Origin: Myxococcaceae bacterium
Lineage (GTDB): Bacteria > Myxococcota > Myxococcia > Myxococcales > Myxococcaceae
Assembly (NCBI GenBank): GCA_016793095.1
Contig: JAEUJQ010000031.1
Span: forward strand, 1 to 49,966
Reading direction: 5' to 3'
Length of the DNA: 49,966 nt
Each line of letters begins with the position of its first letter. The stretch's first letter is position 1. The notes beneath the pieces were generated by a model, which had not been told where the DNA came from, made no database searches, and saw nothing but the letters and a program-made list of their open reading frames with translations. This document shows positions 17,732-25,794 of the stretch, one piece after another. The translations under genes and the position numbers were made by a program.

Positions 17732-18556
17732 CTAGTGGAGGATGACGCCGACGAAGTAGTCGAGCACGAAGATGCCGAGCGCCGAGAGCACCATGGCCTC
17801 GGTGGTGGCCTGGCCGACGCCCTTCGCCCCGCCGCTCGCGTTGTAGCCCTTGAAGCAGGCCACGAGCGCCACGTAGAGGCCGAAGACGGCGCCCTTGATC
17901 AGCCCCTCGGCGATGTCTTCGGGGTCGAGCCACTGCCTCGTCCGCGAGATGAAGGTACCGGCGGTGACGCCCTTGATCAGCACGGAGACGAAGTAGCCGC
18001 CGCCCACGCCGGTCAGATCGAAGACCATCACCAGCATCGGCACCATGATGAGGCCGGCCAGCACCCGCGGCACCAGCAGGTACTGCACCGGGTTGACGGC
18101 CATCGTCTCGAGGGCGTCCACCTGCTCGGTGACGCGCATGGTGCCCAGCTCGGTGCACATGGCGCTGCCGGCCCGCATCGTCACCATGAGCGCCGAGAAG
18201 ACGGGCGCGAGCTCACGGGTGATCGTGAGCGTCACCGTCGGGCCGACGAGGCTCTTCGCGTTGAACATCTCGAACGCGCGGGCGCTCTGGTGGGCGAACA
18301 CCATGCCCGAGAAGACGCCGGTGAGCGCGACGATCAACACCGAGCCGACGCCGACGAAGTCGAGCTGCGCCATCACGTTGACGACGCGGAACGGCGGCCG
18401 AACGGCCCACCTCGCGACGTCCGCGAAGAGCGTCGCGAGGCCGCCGATGTCCTCCACGGTGCGGGTCAGCGTCGTGCCGAGGGCCTCCACCGCCTGCACG
18501 AACGGGTTCGGCGGCCGCTGAGGTGGCGGCTTGAGCTGGGTGGTGTCCGTGGACAT
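17732..18556 (-). CDS. mlaE: MlaE-family ABC transporter permease
   Basis: A 274-residue inner-membrane permease with about five to six hydrophobic helices. The core, including GSAMCTELGTMRVTEQVDAL and then PRVLAGLIMVPML, is the conserved MlaE signature that couples to the ATPase. I start at ATG 18556 (MSTDTTQ): an in-frame extension to 18649 would run into the divergent gene and adds Arg/Pro-rich residues unlike the family. It is the first gene of the three-gene mlaEFD-like operon and shares a ~90-bp divergent region with the zinc-ribbon gene. Confidence 0.92.
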   Translation of the reverse strand: MSTDTTQLKPPPQRPPNPFVQAVEALGTTLTRTVEDIGGLATLFADVARWAVRPPFRVVNVMAQLDFVGVGSVLIVALTGVFSGMVFAHQSARAFEMFNAKSLVGPTVTLTITRELAPVFSALMVTMRAGSAMCTELGTMRVTEQVDALETMAVNPVQYLLVPRVLAGLIMVPMLVMVFDLTGVGGGYFVSVLIKGVTAGTFISRTRQWLDPEDIAEGLIKGAVFGLYVALVACFKGYNASGGAKGVGQATTEAMVLSALGIFVLDYFVGVILH

Positions 18557-18647
18557 GCGGCGGGGCAGACCATAGCCCGCTCTGCTTCCCCGCGGTGGCC
18601 ATTCCCCATCCCTTGCGGGGCACGCGCGCCGTGCTACTTGGCCGGCC

Positions 18648-19199
18648 ATGCACGTGCCGAACCCGATCCGCGTCGGTGGCGAAGTCGACGCTCACTGCAA
18701 CAAGTGCGAGCTCAACCTCGCGCACACGATCCTCGCGATGGTGGGCACCTCGATCAAGCGCGTGCAGTGCAACACCTGCGGCTCGCAGCACATGTTCCGC
18801 GGCCAGCAGCCGCTGCAGAAGGTGGCGTCCTTCGCGGCGCCCCGAAAGCCGTCCGCGCCCCGTACGCCGAGGTCCCAGGTGGTGACGATCGGCTTCGACG
18901 AGCTCCTCAAGGGCAAGGATCTGACGAAGGCGAAGAAGTACTCGATCCGCGAGACGTTCAAGGTGGACGACGTCGTCGATCACCCGACGTTCGGCTTCGG
19001 CATCGTCAGCGCGGTGCGCACCGACAAGGTGGACATCACCTTCAAGGCCGAGGTGAAGACGCTGGCGCACGGGAAGACGGGCACCGAGCAGAAGCCCACC
19101 TTCCAGGCCTCGAAGCCGGCTGGCGTGGCGAGGCCCACCGAAGCGGCCGAGTCGCCCGAGCGCCCGGCTCCTTCAGCCGACGAGCCGGCGCAAGGCTGA
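18648..19199 (+). CDS. Zinc-ribbon protein with a CarD/SH3-like barrel segment
   Basis: A 183-residue protein. Two CxxC pairs, Cys-17/20 and Cys-41/44, form an apparent zinc ribbon. After a basic linker comes a segment, FKVDDVVDHPTFGFGIV then DKVDITF, with the V..P.FG.G.V...V.F pattern of small beta barrels seen in CarD-like transcription factors and helicase C-termini. The tail is Pro/Glu-rich and disordered. A regulatory or nucleic-acid-binding role is an inference from these two parts; I do not know a named family. It is transcribed away from the mla operon and converges on the rluA-like gene. Confidence 0.75.
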   Translation: MHVPNPIRVGGEVDAHCNKCELNLAHTILAMVGTSIKRVQCNTCGSQHMFRGQQPLQKVASFAAPRKPSAPRTPRSQVVTIGFDELLKGKDLTKAKKYSIRETFKVDDVVDHPTFGFGIVSAVRTDKVDITFKAEVKTLAHGKTGTEQKPTFQASKPAGVARPTEAAESPERPAPSADEPAQG

Positions 19200-19341
19200 G
19201 CCCGGCGGCTGCGCGAGCGCTCGCCGATCCCTCGCCCCGACCGCCCCGCCACCCCGAGCTGCATGAGCTGCGACGAGCGCGAGTCCGGGAGACCGGGCAG
19301 TCACGGCGCCGGTACAGGTGCAGAACAGACACGCGACCGCG

Positions 19342-19716
19342 CCCTGCCAGCGCTCGCCGTTCCTCCCGTCGCCCCCATTCACAGGGGCGAACCGGGCAAG
19401 CTGCGCGACGCGCAACCGATCGTCGTTCCTCTCGTCGCCCTGCCAGGTCCGCCAACCGCGGTTTTCCGAGGGCCTGCGACGGGCTGCTACAGCGCGTCGT
19501 GCACGACTTCGCGACGCACTGCGACCCGAACGTGCTCGAAGCGATGCGCACGCGGTGGATCAGCCCCCAGTTCGTCACTACCAGCCGCATCGACGCGGCG
19601 CCCTCCAGGTGCGAACCGGGCCTGGCAGCGCTCGCCGCTCCTCCCGTCGCTCTGACGTCCCTCCAACCACCAGGTGCGAACCGGGCCCTTGCGGCGCTCG
19701 CCCGCTCCTCCCGTCG
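19342..19716 (+). repeat. Degenerate ~66-bp repeats in a convergent gap
   Basis: At least four degenerate copies are visible. The word TCCTCCCGTCG occurs at 19361-19371, 19639-19649 and 19706-19716, with a one-base variant at 19427-19437; the spacings are 66, 212 and 67. Each is preceded by parts of GCAGCGCTCGCC, and three copies carry CAGG(T/G)GCGAACCGGG upstream (19382, 19606 and 19671). GGTGCGAACC can fold as a short hairpin with a GCGA loop. The 212-base interval holds the coding relic at 19475-19606. The gap lies between two genes that end toward each other, a common place for dispersed REP-like elements. Confidence 0.6.
19475..19606 (+). pseudogene. Coding relic between repeat copies
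   Basis: One plus-strand frame encodes about 44 residues beginning CDGLLQRVVHDFATHC and containing LEAMRTRWISPQF. Nearly every codon ends in G or C, as in real genes of this genome, while the flanking repeat sequence does not read sensibly in the same frame. There is no start codon with a ribosome-binding site. I infer a leftover exon-sized piece of a former gene, perhaps mobilised with or broken by the repeats. The family is not recognised. Confidence 0.3.
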
Positions 19717-19775
19717 GCCTGGCGCGCCGCCAGCAGGCATGGGTGGCGTCGTTCCCCTGAAGGAACCGCCTCGGG

Positions 19776-20468
19776 TCAACCGCGCAGGCGGCGCACGACC
19801 TCGAGCATGTCGGGCGGCAGCGGCGCTTCAGCCCGGAAGCCGAGCGAAGGGATCTCCACCGACGCGGCGTGCAAGGGCGTGCGAGCCAGCACCACCGCGT
19901 CACCCTGCCCGCCCAGGTCCTTCTCGAGCAGGGGCTGCCGCCGGCCGTACTGGTGATCGACGAGCAGCGGGTGCCCCTTCGCCATGAGGTGCACGCGGAT
20001 CTGGTGCTGCCGGCCGGTGAGCGGCTCGCACTCGACGAGCGTGGCCTTCGCGAACGTCTCCACCGGCCGCACCAGCGTCCGGCTCTCCTTTCCGAGGAGC
20101 CCGGGCGGCGCGACCTTCATCTTCCGCTTGCGGCCCTCGACGAGCGACAGCTCGATGTCGAGCGGCGCGCGCACCACGCCCTGCACCAGCGCGAGGTAGC
20201 GCTTCTTCACCTCGCCGTGCTCGAAGGCCATCGAGGCCTGGCGATGCGAGTCAGCGTCGAGGGCCAGCACCAGCACGCCCGAGGTGTCGCGGTCGATGCG
20301 GTGCACCACCAGCACCGGGCGACCGAGCTGCTTCGCCAGCGCGTCGCGCACGCAGACGCCTTCGGTCGCCTCCCCTGCCCGCCCTGGGATCACGAGCATG
20401 CCGGCCGGCTTGTCCACCGCGACGAGGCCGTTCGACCCGGCGGACGTGAGCAACGTCAGCGCGCTCAC
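19776..20468 (-). CDS. RluA-family RNA pseudouridine synthase
   Basis: A 230-residue enzyme that converts specific uridines in rRNA or tRNA to pseudouridine. It has VDKPAGMLV near the N-terminus, HRIDRDTSG at 56-64 with Asp-59 as the catalytic Asp of the RLDxxTSG motif, and GRQHQIRVHL further on, all hallmarks of the RluA/RluC/RluD/TruC group. There is no N-terminal S4 RNA-binding domain, and the protein is shorter than RluC/D (~320), so it is closer to TruC or RluA in size. Its ATG overlaps the stop of the M16 gene by four bases. It is the last gene of a seven-gene chain. Confidence 0.9.
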   Translation of the reverse strand: MSALTLLTSAGSNGLVAVDKPAGMLVIPGRAGEATEGVCVRDALAKQLGRPVLVVHRIDRDTSGVLVLALDADSHRQASMAFEHGEVKKRYLALVQGVVRAPLDIELSLVEGRKRKMKVAPPGLLGKESRTLVRPVETFAKATLVECEPLTGRQHQIRVHLMAKGHPLLVDHQYGRRQPLLEKDLGGQGDAVVLARTPLHAASVEIPSLGFRAEAPLPPDMLEVVRRLRG

Positions 20469-21832
20469 TCGAGCTCGGCTGGCTTCACGACCGACACCGG
20501 GCCGTACCGCTCGACCTTCGGCGCGAGGCTGCTCGCGTTCCCCACGAGCACGATCACCCGCTTGTCGTCGAAGAGGTGCTTCTGGGCCGCCACCGCCGCG
20601 TCTCGAGCCGTCACCGCCCTGACCCGATCGCGATAGCCGCTGATCCAGTCTTCGGGGAGGCCGTAGTGCTGCACGTCAGCCACCGCGCCCGCGAGCGCCT
20701 CGTTCGTCTCGAGCCGCGCCGGGTAGAGCCCGGTGATGTAGCGCTTCATGGTCTCGGTCTCGACGACGGTCGGCCCTTTCGTGCGCATCTTGCGGACCTC
20801 GCCGAGCGCGACGTCGATGAGCTCGTTGATCGACTCCGTCTTCGTGAACGAGGCGAGCAGGAAGGTACCCGCCGCGCCCATCATGTCCCACGAGCTGCTC
20901 GCGCCGTACGACAGGCCCCGCTTCACCCGGATCTCGCGGATGAGCCGCGACGTGAAGCCGCCGCCCAGCACCGCGTTCATGACCGTGAGCGGGAAGTGAT
21001 CGGGGTGCCCGCGCTTCACGCCCTCGGCGCCGATGCGCACCTGCACCTGGGTCTGCTCGGGCTTGTCGACGATGATCACCTGCCCGGCGCGGTCGGGGCC
21101 CGCCCAGTCGGGCACCAGCGGGGCGAACTCGGGCCCGCCCTTCCAGCCTCCGAAGATGCGCTCCGCGACGGTCGTGACGCGATCCACGTCGATGTCGCCC
21201 ACGACGTAGAGGTGCCCCAGCATCGGCCCGAGCCGCGTCCGGTGGAAGTCGATGAGATCGTCGCGCGTGAGCGAGGCGATCGACCGCTTCTGGCCGAGCG
21301 TCTCGTGCCCGTACGGGTGGGTGCCCCACATGGCGCGCGCCCAGGCACGCTCCGCCAGCGCGCCGGGATCATCGAGCTCGTTCTGCAGCTGAGCCAGGGT
21401 GCGCCGCCGCGCCAGCTCGATCTCGTTGTCGGGGAAGTCGGGCGACAGCAGCACCTGCCCCATCAGCTCGAACATGGCCTCGAGGTGCTTCGAGGGGCAG
21501 GACAGCGAGACCACGACGTTCTCTTCGTTCGCGTAGCCGCCCAGGGCCGCGCCGACGAAGTCGATGGCCTCACTCAGCTCGTCAGCCGTCCGCCCACCAG
21601 CGCCGCGCCGGAAGAGCCGGGCCGCGAAGTCCGCGACCCCCGCGCGGCCGGCCGGATCCCACACGCTGCCGCCCCGCATGACGAGGCGGACGGCCACCAG
21701 CGGCAGGGCCCCGCGCGGCACGAGGTGCAGCATCAGCCCGTTTCCGAGCTTGCGCTTCTCGTGCGGAGGCAGGTGCAGCGGGCGCAGCTTCAGAGGTGCG
21801 TCGGCGCGCGCCGGAGTCTTCGTCGTCTTCAT
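20465..21832 (-). CDS. M16-family peptidase homologue without the zinc site (inactive partner)
   Basis: A 455-residue protein with the two-lobed M16B fold. Where active members have HxxEH it reads VADFAARLFRRG, so zinc cannot be bound there. It keeps the substrate-binding RLIREIRVKRGLSYGASS segment (the R/Y pair), which the paired active subunit lacks in this clear form. This is the division of labour known in mitochondrial processing peptidase and bacterial M16B heterodimers. It follows the active subunit with a 4-base ATGA overlap, so a 1:1 complex is the natural inference. No signal peptide is visible on either subunit. Confidence 0.88.
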   Translation of the reverse strand: MKTTKTPARADAPLKLRPLHLPPHEKRKLGNGLMLHLVPRGALPLVAVRLVMRGGSVWDPAGRAGVADFAARLFRRGAGGRTADELSEAIDFVGAALGGYANEENVVVSLSCPSKHLEAMFELMGQVLLSPDFPDNEIELARRRTLAQLQNELDDPGALAERAWARAMWGTHPYGHETLGQKRSIASLTRDDLIDFHRTRLGPMLGHLYVVGDIDVDRVTTVAERIFGGWKGGPEFAPLVPDWAGPDRAGQVIIVDKPEQTQVQVRIGAEGVKRGHPDHFPLTVMNAVLGGGFTSRLIREIRVKRGLSYGASSSWDMMGAAGTFLLASFTKTESINELIDVALGEVRKMRTKGPTVVETETMKRYITGLYPARLETNEALAGAVADVQHYGLPEDWISGYRDRVRAVTARDAAVAAQKHLFDDKRVIVLVGNASSLAPKVERYGPVSVVKPAELE

Positions 21833-23151
21833 GCCTCAGCTCCGTTGGTGGGCACCAGGGTGACGACGTTGCGCCGCTCCTTGCCGAGGTATTTCTGCAC
21901 GGCGCGCTTCACGTCCTCGCCCGTGATGCTCTCGTAGGCCGAGGGCAGCGCGAGCCCCCGGCGCCAGTCGCCGAGCATCAGCTCGTAGGTCCCCAGGGCG
22001 TGCGCGCGGCCGCTGTTGGTCGCGAGCTCGCGCATCAGCGTCGCCGCGAGGTTGTTCTTCGCCTTCTCGAGCTCACGGGCGTCGATGCCGTCCTTCGCCA
22101 GCCGCTCGAGCTCGGCGTACAGCGCGGCTTCGGCCTCGGCGGGGCGGCCACCGGGCTTGAGCTCGAGCCCGATCGTGAACGTCCCGGGGTCGAAGCGCCA
22201 GGTCCAGTCCACGCTGACGCCGACCGCGACCTCGAGCTCGTAGACGAGCCGCTTGTTGAGCCGGCTCGACTGCCCCACGGACAAGGCGTACTGCACGACG
22301 TCGAGGACGAAGGTGTCGCGGTCGTCACCCTTCGGCCCACGCCACGCGATCATCAACGAGTGCGCCTGCGCGGGGTGGTGCACGTCGGCGCGGCGCTCGC
22401 CCTTCTGCTCAGGCTCGGCGTCGAGCACCGGCGGCGCCGGCGGGCCTGCCTTGATGCTCCCGTAGTACTTCTTCAGCAACGCGAGCGCGTGCTTCGGGTC
22501 GAAGTCGCCGGCGAGGTACACCGTGGCGTTGTTCGGCGCGTAGAAGGTCCGGAAGTACTCGAGGCAGTCCTCGCGCGAGATGTTCTCGATGTCGCGCATC
22601 CACCCGATCACCGGCCATCGGTACGGGTGCGCCTTGTACACGAGCGCACCCAGCTCTTCGTCCATCATGCCGGCGATCTCGTTGTCCACCCGCAGCCGGC
22701 GCTCCTCCATCACCACCTGGCGCTCGCTCTCGAGCAGCTTCGGCGTCACCGCCAGGGAGCGCATGCGATCGCTCTCGAGATCGATCACCGTCTCGAGCGC
22801 CTCGGCCATGAAGTCCTCGTAGTAGACGGTGAGATCGTTCGACGTGTACGCGTTCGACGTGCCGCCGTTCGACTCGAGCACCTTGTCGAACATGCCCGGC
22901 CCGTACTTCTTCGCGCCGTTGAACATCATGTGCTCGAAGAGGTGGCTGATGCCCGTGATGCCGGGCCGCTCGTTGCGCGCGCCCACCTTGAAGAACGTGT
23001 AGTAGCTGCAGGTCGGCACCGAGTCGTTCGGCACCAGGCGGATCTTGAGCCCGTTGGGCAGCTTCGTCTCGATCACGGACCTGGCGATCGTCTCCAGCGC
23101 GGGCGGCAGCTTCACGGTGGAGGCCTTCGTGCGGGGGGTGGCCTTGGGCAT
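21829..23151 (-). CDS. M16-family zinc metallopeptidase, catalytic subunit
   Basis: A 440-residue protease. HLFEH at residues 70-74 gives His-70, Glu-73 and His-74 of the inverted HxxEH zinc site, and Glu-150, 76 residues later in ERQVVMEERR, fits as the third ligand. The start is ATG 23151 (MPKATP), which shares one base with the lipase stop (TGATG); a long upstream in-frame extension is Arg-rich noise. Family members digest small peptides or process precursors. With the inactive partner encoded next, it probably works as a heterodimer. A periplasmic location is not supported by a visible signal peptide. Confidence 0.9.
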   Translation of the reverse strand: MPKATPRTKASTVKLPPALETIARSVIETKLPNGLKIRLVPNDSVPTCSYYTFFKVGARNERPGITGISHLFEHMMFNGAKKYGPGMFDKVLESNGGTSNAYTSNDLTVYYEDFMAEALETVIDLESDRMRSLAVTPKLLESERQVVMEERRLRVDNEIAGMMDEELGALVYKAHPYRWPVIGWMRDIENISREDCLEYFRTFYAPNNATVYLAGDFDPKHALALLKKYYGSIKAGPPAPPVLDAEPEQKGERRADVHHPAQAHSLMIAWRGPKGDDRDTFVLDVVQYALSVGQSSRLNKRLVYELEVAVGVSVDWTWRFDPGTFTIGLELKPGGRPAEAEAALYAELERLAKDGIDARELEKAKNNLAATLMRELATNSGRAHALGTYELMLGDWRRGLALPSAYESITGEDVKRAVQKYLGKERRNVVTLVPTNGAEA

Positions 23152-24215
23152 CAGTGGGTTCCTGTCGGTTGTTCGTGCTCGTTGAAGAAGTCGAGCACCG
23201 GTCGAAACACCTCGTCGGGCGCGCGTTCGCCGATGACGAGATCCATGTGACCGTACTCGCCGGCCGCGCCGTTCGCGCGGGTAATCAGCAGCCACCTCTT
23301 CGGACCGCCAAGCGCACGGAAGCCGTCCTTCACCGCGGGCGTCAGCGCGACCCGATCGAGCTTGGCCGCGACCACGATGACGGGCGTGCGGATCGTCGAC
23401 ATCTCCGCGCGGAAGTCGTGGGCGCCGTCGGCCGACCCGAAGCGGCTCGTCTCGACCAGCGTCAGCAACTGCCGGGCCGTGCCACCGGCCGTGTCGGCGG
23501 TGCCGTAGGCGACCAGGCGCTGCCACGTCTCGGGCCTGGTGGACTGCGGGTTGTAGAAGAACCGCTGGAAGGGCCCGTCGTCGACGGCGGTCTGGAACGG
23601 CGCCGAGAGGTGCGCGCCAAGCTGCGAGGGCAGCATCACGTCGTCACGCACCACCATGGGGCCGACCGCCTTGAGGAGCCGCTCGAGCCCGGTGCCCCAG
23701 TCGAGCCGCGTCGGCGAGCCCAGCGTCGCGACGGCGTGAAGGCGCTGCCCGCCCTGCGACAGGTAGGCGTAGGCGATCATGCCGCCCATCGAATGGCCGA
23801 CGTAGTCGATCCTGTCCGCGCCGGTGGTGCGGCGCACGTGTTCGATCGCGGTCGGCAGATCGTGCTGCCAGTAGTGATCGAAGCGGATCGGCAGCGCGCG
23901 GCCCTTCTGCGGATCGGGGCCGTCGGACGCGCCAGTGGCCCGCACCGACATGGTCCAGGCCTCGCGACCCTGCGCCGCGAACCAGCGCGCCATCGAGTGC
24001 CCGTCGTCGAGATCCATGTTCCGTTCGTTCGCCGAGATGCCGTGACACAGGAGCACGGGCCGCCCCGTCGGCGGGCCCTGGGGCCGGTAGCGAACGAGCG
24101 AGAGCTCCCAGCCGTCGCTCGTCTTCGGGCGGTGCCTCTCGGCCTCGGGCGGCAACGGCACCACCCGCAGGTTCGCGCAGCCGGCGAGCACCACGAAGGC
24201 GAGCCAGCGCGTCAT
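23151..24215 (-). CDS. Alpha/beta-hydrolase lipoprotein (lipase/esterase-like)
   Basis: A 354-residue protein with a short lipoprotein signal ending in LAGC (Cys-13). The fold signs are LLCHGIS near residues 55-61 (oxyanion hole) and the nucleophile elbow GHSMGG, Ser-142; an acid and a late His (EYGHMDLVIG) complete a plausible triad. The early SDGWELSLVRYRP segment resembles lysosomal-acid-lipase-like proteins. The start at 24215 overlaps the stop of the related upstream gene by four bases. It probably acts at the envelope on lipids or esters; substrate unknown. Confidence 0.85.
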   Translation of the reverse strand: MTRWLAFVVLAGCANLRVVPLPPEAERHRPKTSDGWELSLVRYRPQGPPTGRPVLLCHGISANERNMDLDDGHSMARWFAAQGREAWTMSVRATGASDGPDPQKGRALPIRFDHYWQHDLPTAIEHVRRTTGADRIDYVGHSMGGMIAYAYLSQGGQRLHAVATLGSPTRLDWGTGLERLLKAVGPMVVRDDVMLPSQLGAHLSAPFQTAVDDGPFQRFFYNPQSTRPETWQRLVAYGTADTAGGTARQLLTLVETSRFGSADGAHDFRAEMSTIRTPVIVVAAKLDRVALTPAVKDGFRALGGPKRWLLITRANGAAGEYGHMDLVIGERAPDEVFRPVLDFFNEHEQPTGTH

Positions 24216-25138
24216 GGCAGGTCCTCGGAGAGGAACTCGGCGATCAGCGGGAAGACCTGGGTCGGCGCGTGACGGCCCAGCAGCATCGAGAGGTGGCTGA
24301 AGTCCTCCCTCGTCTCCATGCGGCTGAACGTCCGCAGCCGGACGACGTCGGGCGCGCGCTCGCGCCACACGGCCGCCAGCTCGGGGTTCGCGAACCCATC
24401 AGCGAGCCCGAGCAGCAGCAGCGTCGGGCGGCGGAGCCGTACGAGCCGGCTCACCACCGACTCGTCGCCGAGCGGCAGATCTCCCTGCCGCATCCACGCG
24501 AGCAGCTCGGCGGCGACCGGCCTGGTGAGATCACGCGTGCCCGTCGAGAGGAACGCCCGATCGGTGCCGGTGGGGAACTCTCCGCCCATCGAGAAGAGGA
24601 GCTCGAAGGTGCGCGCGCCAGCGGGCGACCCTGCGAGGGTCGTGAACCGGCCGCCCTCGACGAGGAACGCCTCGGCCAGCGCGCTGGGGATCTCGGCCAG
24701 CAGCGGCGTCGCGAGCGCGATCACCCGGCGGACCCGCGCCTCGTCCGCGTTCAGCGCGAGCACCGCTGAGCCCGCCCAGCCATGCACCACGAGGTCGACC
24801 TGCGACAGCTGGAGGCGATCGAGCACCACGCGCAGATCGCGCCCCATCGCCTCGAGCGAGAAGCCCGGCCCGGCCTTCCCCTGCCCTCGCAGCTCGACGA
24901 CGAAGACCGTTCGACCCGAGGCCGCGAGCCACCTCGCCAGCCCGCGCCCCTCGAAGTCGAAGGCAGCGCGCGAGAAGCCGAGCTCGGGCACCAACATCAC
25001 CGGCGGGAGCGTCGTGGACACGCCCGGGCGGGCGTAGCGGTACACGGCCAGCGCCACGCCATCGGGTGCGGTCACCCGGCGGTGAGCCACGGTGAGCTCC
25101 GGCGACGCCGCGAGCGCCAACACGAGCAGCGCCGTCAC
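24212..25138 (-). CDS. Alpha/beta-hydrolase-like protein lacking the nucleophile serine
   Basis: A 308-residue relative of the neighbouring hydrolase. GTG 25138 overlaps the response-regulator stop (GTGA); upstream in-frame residues are Arg/Gly-rich and not protein-like. It starts with a short hydrophobic signal-like stretch. The core follows the same plan (TAPDGVALAVYRY, then VMLVPELGFSRAAFD), but the nucleophile elbow reads HGWAGS at 119-124, with Trp-121 where Ser should be. A late DFSHLSMLLG keeps the His. It is likely a non-catalytic binding or partner protein, or uses another residue; the first is my inference. Confidence 0.8.
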   Translation of the reverse strand: MTALLVLALAASPELTVAHRRVTAPDGVALAVYRYARPGVSTTLPPVMLVPELGFSRAAFDFEGRGLARWLAASGRTVFVVELRGQGKAGPGFSLEAMGRDLRVVLDRLQLSQVDLVVHGWAGSAVLALNADEARVRRVIALATPLLAEIPSALAEAFLVEGGRFTTLAGSPAGARTFELLFSMGGEFPTGTDRAFLSTGTRDLTRPVAAELLAWMRQGDLPLGDESVVSRLVRLRRPTLLLLGLADGFANPELAAVWRERAPDVVRLRTFSRMETREDFSHLSMLLGRHAPTQVFPLIAEFLSEDLP

Positions 25139-25794
25139 AGGTCGACCAGCCCCGCCTTCAGCGCCATCACCACCGCGTCCACGTGCGAGTTGACGCCCAG
25201 CTTCCGGTAGATGTGGCCGAGGTGCGTACGCACAGTGCGCCGCTCGAGCTCCATCACCCGCCCCACCTCGGCGTTCGAGAGCCCCTTGGCGACGTAGCGC
25301 AGCACGTCCATCTCGAGCGGCGTCAGGTTCCACGGGTTCTGCGGCACCTCGGGCTTCGCCTTCACGGACTGGAAGTAGTTCCAGAAGCGCTTCGCGATGC
25401 GCGCCTCGAGCACCGTTCCGCCCGCCATCACCTCGTGAATGCCCGAGCGGATCTTCTCGGGCCCGACGCGCTTGACGAGGTACCCGGACGCGCCCGCCTG
25501 CATGGCCTCGTACACCTTCTGCTCGTCGTCGAAGGAGGTGAGGATGAGGACCTCGATCTGCGGCGCTCGCCGTTTGAGCCGACGCGTCACCTCGAGGCCG
25601 TCGATGCCGGGCAGCTCGAGATCGAGCAACGCGAGCTGGGGCAAGAGCTTGACCATCTCGTCCACCCCGCTCTCGCCGTCTCGGGCGGAACCCACGACCT
25701 CGAGCTCGGGGAAGGCAGCGAGCGCCTTGAGCAGGTTCGCCAGCAGCGGCGCCTGGTCTTCCACCACGTAGATGCGCGTCTTCTCGGTCGTCAT
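25135..25794 (-). CDS. NarL/FixJ-type response regulator
   Basis: A 219-residue DNA-binding regulator. The receiver domain (~7-125) has the acidic pair Glu-12/Asp-13, phospho-acceptor Asp-58 in LALLDLELPG, and the switch/Lys positions in LTSFDD and GYLVKR. The C-terminal LuxR-type helix-turn-helix reads LTPLEMDVLRYVAKGLSN then RRTVRTHLGHIYRKL. I start at ATG 25794, which overlaps the pseudokinase stop by four bases; the open frame continues upstream inside that gene but is not the protein. There is no histidine kinase next to it; the only kinase-like neighbour is a pseudokinase. Confidence 0.9.
   Translation of the reverse strand: MTTEKTRIYVVEDQAPLLANLLKALAAFPELEVVGSARDGESGVDEMVKLLPQLALLDLELPGIDGLEVTRRLKRRAPQIEVLILTSFDDEQKVYEAMQAGASGYLVKRVGPEKIRSGIHEVMAGGTVLEARIAKRFWNYFQSVKAKPEVPQNPWNLTPLEMDVLRYVAKGLSNAEVGRVMELERRTVRTHLGHIYRKLGVNSHVDAVVMALKAGLVDL

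Noticed and set aside
15215-19987. A 1,590-codon open frame on the plus strand antisense to the mla operon
   Set aside because: It is the shadow of high-GC genes on the other strand; the product is Arg/His/Glu repeats without family motifs, and it crosses real genes, promoters and the repeat array.
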